A stretch of 45,418 nucleotides of DNA, from positions 1 through 45,418 of the forward strand of contig JABHAA010000132.1 of assembly GCA_018674495.1 (NCBI GenBank), read 5' to 3'. How positions within the stretch are numbered: position 1 is the first letter of the stretch; each line of letters begins with the position of its first letter. Both the position numbers and the translations under genes were made by a program. Below the pieces are notes generated by a model that was given only the letters and a program-made list of their open reading frames with translations, was not told the DNA's origin and searched no databases. This DNA comes from Rhodospirillaceae bacterium (lineage in GTDB: Bacteria > Pseudomonadota > Alphaproteobacteria > Rhodospirillales > UBA2165). Positions 7,361 through 15,797 of this stretch are shown here, piece after piece.

Positions 7361-7399
7361 GTCACAAACCGTCACAAACCGTCACAAACCGTCATAACC
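7361..7399 (+). repeat. Tandem 10-bp repeat GTCACAAACC (x3 plus a partial unit)
   Basis: Three perfect GTCACAAACC units (7361-7390) are followed by an imperfect fourth, GTCATAACC. They adjoin repeat copy A on one side and a further CGAAATATGTCGCAC on the other. The units are too short and spacer-free to be CRISPR. From 7400 to 7530 there is only a weak CCCGGT/ACCGGG inverted repeat (7493-7518). Confidence 0.7.
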
Positions 7400-7530
7400 G
7401 TAAGGGGGGTCGCGAAATATGTCGCACGCGATTATCAGAATAAAACACACTGTAATATAGAAGCCCGAACTTCTATCTGAGAATTCTGTGATCCCGGTGT
7501 TTAAAAAACCCTACCGGGTGCCGCCGCCGG

Positions 7531-7899
7531 CTAATCGCTCTTTTCCATGATCGCCAGTAGATCGCCGACAAACGTTTCAGGATCGATGGGTTTGGTAATA
7601 TAGCCATTGGCGCCCCGTTCGGCGGCCTGGACCTTCCAATGCTCGGCGTCGCGGGCGGAGACCATGACAATTGTGGTATCGCCGAGGGATTTGTTGGCCC
7701 GGATTTCGTCGCAAAGCTCGAGCCCGTCCATGGTCGCCATCATCAGATCGGTGATGATGCAATCGGGTTTCATGGCGGTGATGCTCGAAATGGCCTGATG
7801 CCCGGCGAGGGCCGCCGACACCTCGTGACCAGAGGCTTCGATCAAGACTTGCATCAATTGGATCATGTCATCGTCGTCGTCGACTATGAAAAATTTCAA
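7531..7899 (-). CDS. CheY-like single-domain response regulator
   Basis: A 122-residue receiver domain with no output domain. The acidic cluster FIVDDDDD lies at about 4-11, the phosphoacceptor Asp51 in CIITDLMM, the conserved Ser in VMVSARD, and the conserved Lys in ITKPID. Such proteins relay phosphate in phosphorelays or chemotaxis-type systems; no kinase is nearby. The start is a TTG at 7899, seven bases after GGAG. The frame stays open upstream to an ATG, but that extension has no receiver homology. Its divergent neighbour is the amidohydrolase. It could also act as a phosphate sink, and the partner is unknown. Confidence 0.85.
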   Translation of the reverse strand: MKFFIVDDDDDMIQLMQVLIEASGHEVSAALAGHQAISSITAMKPDCIITDLMMATMDGLELCDEIRANKSLGDTTIVMVSARDAEHWKVQAAERGANGYITKPIDPETFVGDLLAIMEKSD

Positions 7900-8009
7900 C
7901 GCTGCTCTCCTCTTGGTGGCGCCGGCAAATCCTGGGCATTTTCCGCCCGCCAATCCCATAATGTCTAATCGGCACGCAGCCGTCAAAGTCGAATGTCCGA
8001 GACGGCAAC

Positions 8010-8025
8010 TGTGACTAGGATCACG
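8010..8025. promoter_or_regulatory. Crp-like half-perfect palindrome
   Basis: TGTGA-CTAGGA-TCACG lies in the divergent gap between the receiver and amidohydrolase genes. It has one mismatch to TGTGA-N6-TCACA. No convincing -10 lies at the matching distance on either strand, so the call is weak. Confidence 0.3.
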
Positions 8026-8122
8026 GTGGTGCGCTTTACAAACACAACAACCCCGGACAATACTTTCGCCGACCAGCCCCTTTTTGGCAATTTGGGGAAA
8101 AACACAGGTGAGGAAACAAATT

Positions 8123-9277
8123 ATGGATCAGGCAGTGACCAAGACCTTGAAGATTGACGGCGACAGTCATTTTTTTCCGCCGGTGGATTTCACCGATATC
8201 GCTGAACGCTCGGGCGTGCCGGAATCGGCGATCAACGTTTTGTTGCGCGATACCGAAGTGTTTGCGGACCTCAACGCCCGGCGCGGCGGCTTTAAGGCCA
8301 CCAAGGCCGGCCAGAAGGTGGGCGTTGTCGCCCAGGCCGGTACCCCGTCGCGCGCGTCGGGCGGACCGATCGGTCATGGCATTGCCGAACAACGGGTCGA
8401 GCTGTTGCCCGAAACCGGCTTCGACATGCAGGTCCTGATACCCGACGGAATTTATGCCAACGCTTTCGGATCGCCCGTCGGACGGGATTGGGGGCCGGGT
8501 CTGCATCTGGCCCTGAGCATGTCCTACAACAATGCCGCCGCCGCCGCGCAAAGGGAATATCCCGACAAACTGATCGCTTGCGGCATTGTGCCGTTCGGGT
8601 CCGAGGATTTGGATGTCTGCATCGCCGAGGCCAAGCGGGCGGCGGGCGAATTGGGCGTCAAGGCGCTGATGATCAATTCCAATTGGCGCGGCGAAAATTG
8701 GGATTCGCTGGAGCTGTATCCGTTTTGGGATGTGATGAACCAATTGAACGTGCCCATCTATGTGCACGGCAACCCGTTCCTGTGCCGGGTGCACGATCAT
8801 GTGCCCAGCAATTTCACCATCGGCTGGGAGCGCATGCGGCGTCTGCACATCTCCAACTATCTAGGCTTCGGTTTCGAATATATGGTCAATCTGGCTTCCC
8901 TGACCTTGGGCGGTTTGCTGAAGGATTTCCCAAACCTGCGCTTCGCGTTTTTTGAATCCGGCGCCTCGTGGCTGCCCTGGGCCATGTATACCCTCGACCG
9001 GGTCTTTGGGGTCGAGCCGCAATGCGCGCGCTGCGAAATCAAACCCAGCGAGCATATCCGCCAATCCTGTCTGATCGGCGCCGAGCCGGACGAGGATACG
9101 CTGGCCGGCGCGGTTCAATCCATCGGCTCCAAGAACTTTGTCCTCGGCTCCGATTATCCGCACGCTCCCAGCACGTTCCCCAACACGGTTACCGGACTGA
9201 TGGCTATGGAAGGGTTGTCGGACGAAGCCAAGGAAGACATCGTCGGAGGCAATCTGAAACGCCTGTTTAATTTGTAG
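8123..9277 (+). CDS. Amidohydrolase 2 family metal-dependent hydrolase
   Basis: A 384-residue TIM-barrel hydrolase of the ACMSD-like amidohydrolase_2 family. The N-terminal IDGDSHFFPP carries a D-x-H variant of the metal site; YVHGNPF and the C-terminal GSDYPHAPSTFP are hallmark segments. Members decarboxylate or hydrolyse aromatic-ring cleavage products and related acids; the substrate here is unknown. The start at 8123 follows GAGGAAACAAATT. An ATG 13 codons upstream in frame adds a segment with no homology. It stands alone and converges on the dioxygenase gene. Rieske oxygenases elsewhere in the window make aromatic or terpenoid degradation plausible. Confidence 0.85.
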   Translation: MDQAVTKTLKIDGDSHFFPPVDFTDIAERSGVPESAINVLLRDTEVFADLNARRGGFKATKAGQKVGVVAQAGTPSRASGGPIGHGIAEQRVELLPETGFDMQVLIPDGIYANAFGSPVGRDWGPGLHLALSMSYNNAAAAAQREYPDKLIACGIVPFGSEDLDVCIAEAKRAAGELGVKALMINSNWRGENWDSLELYPFWDVMNQLNVPIYVHGNPFLCRVHDHVPSNFTIGWERMRRLHISNYLGFGFEYMVNLASLTLGGLLKDFPNLRFAFFESGASWLPWAMYTLDRVFGVEPQCARCEIKPSEHIRQSCLIGAEPDEDTLAGAVQSIGSKNFVLGSDYPHAPSTFPNTVTGLMAMEGLSDEAKEDIVGGNLKRLFNL

Positions 9278-9293
9278 GTGCGCGGGAGCACCC

Positions 9294-10112
9294 CTATTCC
9301 AGGGACGTAGTTTGCGGCGATTCATCGGGCCGGATGACATCCCAGTCGGCGAGCCCTTGGCTGTGCGAGGATTCCTCAAACTCGTCGCCATAGGTGCGAT
9401 GCGTCCAGCGGTTGGTCGCCATGATCCAAATGTCCCGATAGCCCATTTCGCTTTCGTCATTTTGGAAAATATCGGTAGCGTTGTGCCACATATGGGCGTC
9501 TTCGTTGCAAACCGCGTAGCCTTCGGGAACAACGTCTTCGAAAAACACCTTGCCGCCGCCGGTGGGCAGAAACTGGCTGGCGCCACCGACAATATTGTGG
9601 CGCCGGAACACGGCGACGATTTGCAAATCCTGGCCGTCCCGGTGCGGACCCTCGGTGACCGTGATGCCGGCAATATCCTCGGTCGTAATGACGCGGATCT
9701 GGTGCAGTTTGACGTGCCAGTCAATGGCGGTATCGAACTCAAACGACTGCAGGATAGCATCCACTTCCGGCTCCGGATCGATGTCCAGGGGCGCCAAAAT
9801 ACGATCGATGCCGCCGACCGCCATGTTGAACTCTGGCGATTGCAGGAACACCCGGTGCGGCTGAAACTCACAGCGCCACATTTTGCCGTCCCAGGAAAAC
9901 CGGAGATCGTCATATTTGCGGTAGCGCTGCTTGCCGCCCGCTGCCCGCCCACGCCCCTCGCCGCAATAATTATCGAGCGGCAGGGTATCGAACGCGTCCA
10001 TGGTGCGCTGGGATATGGCGTGGCCGAACGGCTTGACGCTAAATCTTTCCGGCCCAAGTCCGGTCAGGTGATTGATGTCGTCGTCGCCGATGAGATTATG
10101 TTTAAGGGGCAT
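9294..10112 (-). CDS. 2-oxoglutarate/Fe(II) amino-acid dioxygenase, IDO-like (PF10014 type)
   Basis: A 272-residue protein resembling the L-isoleucine dioxygenase family. It has GPHRDG, giving the HxD iron ligands His157 and Asp159, and a distal His at 207 or 210 (AHMWHN). This agrees closely with the spacing in the characterised isoleucine dioxygenase. Such enzymes hydroxylate free aliphatic amino acids using 2-oxoglutarate. It is the last gene of a leftward set after a PLP decarboxylase and a sulfotransferase, with a 53-base gap. An oxygenase that adds a hydroxyl next to a sulfotransferase suggests sulfation of the new hydroxyl group. The substrate is not determinable from sequence. Confidence 0.82.
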   Translation of the reverse strand: MPLKHNLIGDDDINHLTGLGPERFSVKPFGHAISQRTMDAFDTLPLDNYCGEGRGRAAGGKQRYRKYDDLRFSWDGKMWRCEFQPHRVFLQSPEFNMAVGGIDRILAPLDIDPEPEVDAILQSFEFDTAIDWHVKLHQIRVITTEDIAGITVTEGPHRDGQDLQIVAVFRRHNIVGGASQFLPTGGGKVFFEDVVPEGYAVCNEDAHMWHNATDIFQNDESEMGYRDIWIMATNRWTHRTYGDEFEESSHSQGLADWDVIRPDESPQTTSLE

Positions 10113-10165
10113 GTCTGGATCTCCTTTTTACCGGTCGTTTGATTTTAGGCTTTCAGCATCCGGGC

Positions 10166-10954
10166 TTATTGGGCGGCTGGCTGGTAGGCGTCCATAAGGC
10201 TCTCCGGCCGCCGCCTGCCTTCCGACAAAAGACGCTCAAAAATCCGCAGCGCGGTATCGATCATGTCCCGATATTCCGGCTTTACGGGCGCGACATGTTC
10301 GGTTTGCGGCAAAATTCCGGTGCTTTGCTCCAGCGTCTTATGCCATTGGGCTTGGCTTTGCACTTCGTGGGGCTTCCATTCGCGGATCGGGCCGGGTTTC
10401 CAGCGCAGCATGTCTTCCGAAAACTCCAGGCCAAAATGATCGCAGTATTCGCGCAAAGTTATTTTCGGCCAGGCACAAAGATTTTCAGCGTCGATCACAT
10501 AGGGGGTTTCGGGCGAGAACTCCTTGACCCGTTCAAACAGCTCCGCCAATGCGGTAAAGCCGAATTCTTCGTCGGTGAAGTCCGGTTTTATCTTAATCAG
10601 CGAATGATAAACCTGCTCCGGGTTGCGGATCAAAAAGGAATGGGAGGCCCGCCCGATAAATTCCCGGGTGACATAGGGGACCGCCTGGAAGGCAAGCTCC
10701 TTAACGAACAATGCGCGCCCCGAGTGGTTCAGAATATTGTTTTCGACAAATCCGCCACTATGGTTTTCGAGCCCGGCATACGCGCCGTACCGGTTGTTCC
10801 GCGACTGGTTCGAAAAATAATAACTGTCTGTGAACGGCTCGTGCAGGAGCGTCATGTCAACGCGCTGCTGGAAGGCCTTTTCAAACGCCGTTGACGAAGA
10901 GCGCGGCACGCACCAGAGCATTAATATGGTCTTATGGGGATCGGCTGAACTCAC
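10166..10954 (-). CDS. Sulfotransferase-like protein
   Basis: A 262-residue protein that opens with the PAPS-binding loop LWCVPRSSSTAFEKAF (5'-phosphosulfate loop of the 'PRSxSTxFE' type). SFLIRNPEQVYHSLIKI matches the 3'-phosphate strand-helix with its Arg and Ser. This is the sulfotransferase family common in bacterial small-molecule pathways; it moves sulfate from PAPS to a hydroxyl or amine. The start lies 18 bases after the decarboxylase stop, so the two are co-transcribed, and the dioxygenase follows. The acceptor could be the hydroxylated product of the neighbouring dioxygenase; that is inference. Confidence 0.78.
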   Translation of the reverse strand: MSSADPHKTILMLWCVPRSSSTAFEKAFQQRVDMTLLHEPFTDSYYFSNQSRNNRYGAYAGLENHSGGFVENNILNHSGRALFVKELAFQAVPYVTREFIGRASHSFLIRNPEQVYHSLIKIKPDFTDEEFGFTALAELFERVKEFSPETPYVIDAENLCAWPKITLREYCDHFGLEFSEDMLRWKPGPIREWKPHEVQSQAQWHKTLEQSTGILPQTEHVAPVKPEYRDMIDTALRIFERLLSEGRRRPESLMDAYQPAAQ

Positions 10955-10972
10955 CTGACGCTTCCTTTGTAT

Positions 10973-12373
10973 CTATCTGGAACCAATGGCCGGCTGGCCC
11001 GGCGAAACACTGAACGAGAACACGTCGGCAAATTCTTCACGCCGCCAGCACAAGGAGGCCTCGCCATCCTCCAGCGCCACCACCGCCGCCCTTGGCCGGA
11101 TGAAATTCGTTGCTCTGGATACCGTGTAGGCGCCGGAATCTTCGATCAGCACCAGATCGCCTTCGGCGATGTCATCGCTAAGCGATTTTGCTGCCGACAA
11201 AATGTCGCCCTCATAACAAAGCGGTCCGCCAACCCGGAAACGGGTTTTGGGCGCATCGGACGGCGCCACTTCGCGAATTCCGTGATCTTCGTGCATGGCG
11301 ATGGTTGGCATAAGATTGAGCCCGGCGTCGACGATAACCCAGCTCGCTCCGCCGGTTTCTTTGACGCTGGAAACTGCTGCCAACAGCGCCATCGCATCGG
11401 ATACGATGGCCCGGCCTGGCTCGCAATAAAATTGAACACCGCTCAAGCCGTGTTGGTCGCGCAACGAGGATACCGCGGCGGCGAAGTCGCGAAGCGGAAA
11501 GCCTTCGGATTGCGCATCCAGATTATCGCAGCCATGGAAAGCCAGGAGGCCACGAAGCGGTCCCAGGCGCTCTCTTCGAATGCCGTCAACGCCGAACCCG
11601 CCGCCGATATTCATGCGCTCCAGGGGATTGTTGACCGCAAAGGCGGCGGCAAACGCGAAGAGCCGTTCCAGGGATTGAGCAAAGGCGTCCACATCCGTGA
11701 TCTGGGAGCCCAAATGGCAATGAAATCCGATGATCCGAAGGTGCGAAAGCGCCGATATTTCCGCCGCCGCCGCTTCGGCAGCGCCGCCCGGAACGGTGTA
11801 ACCAAATTTCGATTCGAACGCGGCGCGCTCCGCCATTTTGTTATAAGTTGGATCGGCTCCCCGATAGATAGCAACGCCGGGGTTCAGCCGGAGACCCACG
11901 TCGATTGACCGGTCGCGATCTTTGGCAATTCTGTTCAGCCGGCGGGCTTCATCGATGCTGTCGAGATTGATAAAGACACCGGCGTCGATGGCGCGTTCCA
12001 ATTCCGCCGCCGTTTTGTGGGGACCGTTGAAGGTTATTTGATCGCCCGGAAAACCAAGTTCCAGGGCCAACTCCATCTCGTAGCCGGAAACCACGTCGGC
12101 GGCGCAGCCTTCTGCTTTCAAGGCGCGCACAAGGTTCGGCAAATAATTTGTTTTGACCGAATACAATATGGTGCAATCCAATCCACCGGCCGCAAATTCG
12201 CGTTTGAAGTCGCGGTAATTCTGCCGCAGCCGGTTCATGTCGAGGACATGGGTAGGCGTGCCGAATTGGCTGGCGATCTTGGCCAGTATCGCCGCCTCGC
12301 CGGGGGAATGCCAAAAAGCGCCCCCGTCCATGGAGCTTAGGGCATCTGCGTCTGCCAGATGGACGTCGTTCAT
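10973..12373 (-). CDS. PLP-dependent fold-III decarboxylase (diaminopimelate/ornithine decarboxylase-like)
   Basis: A 466-residue alanine-racemase-fold decarboxylase. Lys74 in YSVKTNYLPNL binds PLP. HCHLGSQ, NIGGGFG, CEPGRA and GPLCYEGD are the family's phosphate-binding and active-site segments; the Cys of GPLC is kept, as in true decarboxylases. It is longer than LysA (about 420). It is not beside lysine genes but heads a set with a sulfotransferase and an amino-acid dioxygenase, so it probably decarboxylates a special amino acid or a carrier-bound one. ATG follows AGGTTTT. The AT-rich 12.4-12.8 kb region upstream is the likely promoter. Confidence 0.85.
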   Translation of the reverse strand: MNDVHLADADALSSMDGGAFWHSPGEAAILAKIASQFGTPTHVLDMNRLRQNYRDFKREFAAGGLDCTILYSVKTNYLPNLVRALKAEGCAADVVSGYEMELALELGFPGDQITFNGPHKTAAELERAIDAGVFINLDSIDEARRLNRIAKDRDRSIDVGLRLNPGVAIYRGADPTYNKMAERAAFESKFGYTVPGGAAEAAAAEISALSHLRIIGFHCHLGSQITDVDAFAQSLERLFAFAAAFAVNNPLERMNIGGGFGVDGIRRERLGPLRGLLAFHGCDNLDAQSEGFPLRDFAAAVSSLRDQHGLSGVQFYCEPGRAIVSDAMALLAAVSSVKETGGASWVIVDAGLNLMPTIAMHEDHGIREVAPSDAPKTRFRVGGPLCYEGDILSAAKSLSDDIAEGDLVLIEDSGAYTVSRATNFIRPRAAVVALEDGEASLCWRREEFADVFSFSVSPGQPAIGSR

Positions 12374-12790
12374 AAAACCTCACGGATACTTAGCAGTAAA
12401 ATACTCTGTAAACGGGTAAATTATATTCATGAATAATGCCGATTACGTATAAAACGATTATCACACCATATTATTACTCGCAATAAAATAATACCTTAAC
12501 ATAGTAAATATATATAATTACATATAAAAATTGCATAATTAGCGGACGAATATATTCGCCATTCAATCTATATCTGAATGTGTCTCAACAAATAAAAATA
12601 TTTTAACCTATTGAATTTTATTGTTTTATTTATAATTTTGTTGCGCGGCACCTTACGAGATACCGGTGGCCGGACTTAGTGCGGAGCGCCAACAGATTCC
12701 AAATTGGCTATTCTGTCGATAAAAATTAGCCGCCACAAACCAGGGGCTCTTGCCAGAAATACAATGCGGCTAAAACGTGTATTTATAGAA
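12374..12790. promoter_or_regulatory. AT-rich gene-free stretch with central palindrome
   Basis: About 415 bases, far richer in A/T than the flanking DNA, separate the MFS transporter stop from the decarboxylase start. No gene or RNA was recognised. The perfect palindrome CGAATATATTCG (12547-12558), widened to GG...CC with one mismatch (12544-12560), is a candidate operator for the decarboxylase operon. Skewed base composition suggests a horizontally acquired cluster or a silenced (H-NS-like-bound) promoter; both are inferences. Confidence 0.5.
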
Positions 12791-13996
12791 TCAATTCAGC
12801 TGGGCACGCTGGTATTCAAAGGCGATGATTGTGGCGGCGAAGACAAACAAGACGACCGATATCGACGCGGTTAGGAAATAGCTGCTATCCCCGGCATAGG
12901 ATATTCCGCCGATCAGGCTGCCAGCCGCGACACCGATCTGGAAGGCGGCGTTGATGAAACCATTCATACTGCCGCGCTCGGTCGCCGCCACCTCCTGCAT
13001 CAGGCTCGAGATCAGCAACGGCATAATCATCGCCCGCCCAAACGAGAATATGGAAAACACCACAATCTGTATCACCAGGGTTTCGGACGCGCCGGCGGCA
13101 AACAGCGTAACAATACCGGTGACCAGGCTGCTGGCAATCAAGATGCCTTTGGTGCCGCCCAATTTTTTTGCCAGATTTCCCGATAGCATCGCGCCCAGGA
13201 CGCCCAATATACCGCCGATCAGGAATATCATGCTGATGCCGCTGGATTGGTCCAAGGCAGCCGCATGTTCCCAAAGCCAATCGGGATACAAAGCCATAAA
13301 TTCAAAGATAGCTATCATAACGATGATGAAGGAAAACAGGCCGAAGAAAATCTTTCGGTTGATTGCGAAGGATGTGTATTTCTCCGCATAGATTTTGGGT
13401 GTGATTTTGCGCTGCTCGCGGTTTGAAAACTCCGCGTCGCCAATCATCCAGACAGCGCCGGCCACCACCAAAGAAACCACCGCCAGTCCGAACAAGGGCA
13501 CCCGCCAGGAAAACTCGGCGGCGGCCAAAATGGCCAGCGGCATGATCACCATTGGCGCCACCGCCGGCGCCGATGAAACATAGCCGACAATAACCGGGCG
13601 CTCTTTTTCTGGATAATAATCGGCAACCGCGGCAAACACGGATGCGCCCATCATGGGCGTGAAGAACCCGGCGGCGGCCCGCCAGAGAATAATCAGATAG
13701 GTGTTTTCCGCCAATCCCATCAACAAGAAAGTTGCCGCGCAACCTATGCTGCCGATCAGCAGAAACCGCCTTGGTCCGTATTTGTCAATAAATGGGCCCA
13801 GCAGAATATTGGCGGCAAAGGCGAGCACCGGATAGGCAATCAACACCGTCGCGCTTTCGGCGCCGGACAATCCGAACTCGGGGCGCAAGAATGGCAGCAG
13901 CGGTAAGATTAATATGATGTTCGCGTTCACCACAAACAACGACGTCCAAAGCGCCGCCAAGGTGATCATCCGGTTGTCGCCAAGCAATGTTTTCAT
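12791..13996 (-). CDS. MFS transporter
   Basis: A 401-residue major facilitator with about twelve hydrophobic segments. The conserved loop after helix 2 reads GPFIDKYGPRRFLLIG, close to the MFS G-x3-D-x2-G-x-R-R motif. It probably exports or imports a small molecule across the inner membrane. It is on the same strand and upstream of the decarboxylase-sulfotransferase-dioxygenase set, so it may export their product, although the 415-base AT-rich gap shows it is a separate transcript. The start at 13996 was chosen by normal family length; no strong ribosome-binding site is seen. Confidence 0.85.
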   Translation of the reverse strand: MKTLLGDNRMITLAALWTSLFVVNANIILILPLLPFLRPEFGLSGAESATVLIAYPVLAFAANILLGPFIDKYGPRRFLLIGSIGCAATFLLMGLAENTYLIILWRAAAGFFTPMMGASVFAAVADYYPEKERPVIVGYVSSAPAVAPMVIMPLAILAAAEFSWRVPLFGLAVVSLVVAGAVWMIGDAEFSNREQRKITPKIYAEKYTSFAINRKIFFGLFSFIIVMIAIFEFMALYPDWLWEHAAALDQSSGISMIFLIGGILGVLGAMLSGNLAKKLGGTKGILIASSLVTGIVTLFAAGASETLVIQIVVFSIFSFGRAMIMPLLISSLMQEVAATERGSMNGFINAAFQIGVAAGSLIGGISYAGDSSYFLTASISVVLFVFAATIIAFEYQRAQLN

Positions 13997-14276
13997 TCGG
14001 ATGCTTTTTGGGGATGGTAACGCCCGCGGTCCGGGCAGACCTTGCCTGAACCTGGGGTGACGTCCGGTTTCCAATCGCGCCCCGTCACGCAATATCTATC
14101 TATACGTCAATATAAAAAGATTCTGATATTAATGCGAGTTGTTTTCTATTTTTACGAAGATTAAACAAGGATACATAACATCAAAGCGGGATAAGCGTGG
14201 GTGCGCTCTGCCTCCAGTTCTGCAAATTATCCTTGATAGCGCCTTGGTTCTTCTTGTGCGGCGGCGCGCCAATCTC

Positions 14277-15773
14277 TCAGGCTTGACCCGCGCTCCGCAG
14301 CGTCAGCGCATCGCTGCCCCGGCTTACCTGAATGAAACGCACACTTTTGTGCTTTTCCAATTCCGCCATCAGGGTCTTCAGCGGCTGGTCGGAGCCCAGA
14401 TATTGCCGCGCCGGGCCGGCGACGCGCATGGCTTCGATTTCTTGATCGCCCTGCATGATAGCGCGCAGCAGCATGTCCTCGTCGGAGACGCCAGCACCGC
14501 CGAACTTGGCCCGCGCATCCTTGAGCGACATCTCCTGGGCGGCCACCGTCTTCATTGCCGCCAACTCCTTGGCGCGCGGATTGGCGAGCAATTTATCGCG
14601 TAACTCTTCGTCCATTTCCAGATAGCCGGCGTCTTCGCCGTAGGCCCCTTGGGCAAACCGGATCAGCTCGTCGAGCACCAATTTATAGCGCTCCCCGGTG
14701 GACACGTTGAGGGCCGCCTGGGTGCACATATATTGGGAATGGGGCGTGATCATCATCGGATAGCCGAGATCGGCGCGGATCGCCACACTTTCGGTGATCA
14801 CCTCGTCCAATCGGTGATCCATACCGATACCGGCAAGCTGAAAGCGGAGATTGGAAATCACGCCGCCCGGTATCTGATGGATATATTGGGCCTGGTCGTA
14901 TTGCATGGGCGCACCGATGGGCATGCCGTCTTGGGCAGCGATGGCGCACAAGCGCCGGGCGATATCGCTGAGCAGCTCTTCATCTAGATTATGGGAGTGG
15001 CCCATCATCCGCGCGTTGCGTGCTGTCGACAGAACCGATGGCTGCGCCGAGCCTTCGGCCAGCGGCGGAATTCCCGTATGCAAGGTGGGAACCCCAAGCG
15101 CCAGCGCCTCCATATACACCAGCGGCGCTAAGCCGGTGGTGCAGTGGGAATGCACCTCCACCGGGATTGCGCCGGCGTTCTCGGCAATGATCGGCAGCAG
15201 AGTGCGGATGCGGTCCGGGGTCATCAAGCCGCCCTGGTCTTTCAGGTAGATAACATCCGGCTCCCAGGCCGCCACTTCCCGGGTCTTTTGTGCGAAATGT
15301 TCGTCCGTGTGGCGCGGCGAGATGGAATAGCAAATAGCCGCCGCCGTATCCATGCCCACATCTTTGATGGCCGGTATCAGATCCGGAAAGTCGCGTTTGA
15401 TCTGATCGTGGGTGTTGCTCATGATCTGCACCCGCTGCAATGCGCCCATCTCCGCCAAAATCTTAAAAAACAGCTTGCCCAGTACCGGCGGCGTCGGCGT
15501 TCCGAACAAGTTGAGATTGAGAGTGCCGCCCATGCAGGCCTTTTTGGCGTTGGGCATTTTTTCCGCCAGCGACGCCATCAGCGCCCAGGGGTCTTCTTTC
15601 AGGTCGCGGATGATCTTTTTGAAATAGATAGCGTTGGCGGGTACTTCAATCACATCGAAGCCGGCCCGGTCCATATCGGCGGCGACCGCCTCCATCATGC
15701 CGGAGCGCATACCCGACGCCCACAGGCTTTGGGAGCCGTCGCGGAACGTGGTGTCGACGAATTTAACGTCCAT
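14277..15773 (-). CDS. Pyruvate carboxylase/oxaloacetate decarboxylase-like carboxyltransferase, no biotin domain
   Basis: A 498-residue HMGL-like TIM barrel. FVDTTFRDGSQSLWA carries the metal-binding Asp and the RDGxQS signature; YLKDQGGLMTP has the lysine that is carbamylated in relatives; VHSHCTTG gives the H-x-H metal ligands. The C-terminus keeps a helical carboxylase-like region but ends without a biotinyl (AMKM) domain, so a separate biotin carrier would be needed. It normally transfers carboxyl groups between biotin and oxaloacetate-type acids. The start follows a G-rich stretch 24 bases after the sulfotransferase stop, so these two form an operon. Confidence 0.82.
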   Translation of the reverse strand: MDVKFVDTTFRDGSQSLWASGMRSGMMEAVAADMDRAGFDVIEVPANAIYFKKIIRDLKEDPWALMASLAEKMPNAKKACMGGTLNLNLFGTPTPPVLGKLFFKILAEMGALQRVQIMSNTHDQIKRDFPDLIPAIKDVGMDTAAAICYSISPRHTDEHFAQKTREVAAWEPDVIYLKDQGGLMTPDRIRTLLPIIAENAGAIPVEVHSHCTTGLAPLVYMEALALGVPTLHTGIPPLAEGSAQPSVLSTARNARMMGHSHNLDEELLSDIARRLCAIAAQDGMPIGAPMQYDQAQYIHQIPGGVISNLRFQLAGIGMDHRLDEVITESVAIRADLGYPMMITPHSQYMCTQAALNVSTGERYKLVLDELIRFAQGAYGEDAGYLEMDEELRDKLLANPRAKELAAMKTVAAQEMSLKDARAKFGGAGVSDEDMLLRAIMQGDQEIEAMRVAGPARQYLGSDQPLKTLMAELEKHKSVRFIQVSRGSDALTLRSAGQA

Positions 15774-15797
15774 CAGATTTGCTTACCCCCTGCTAAT

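Noticed and set aside
7361..7399. Possible CRISPR array
   Set aside because: Units are 10 bases and directly adjacent, with no spacers and no cas genes.
8010..8025. A confident Crp promoter for the amidohydrolase
   Set aside because: One mismatch in the palindrome and no suitable -10 at the expected distance.
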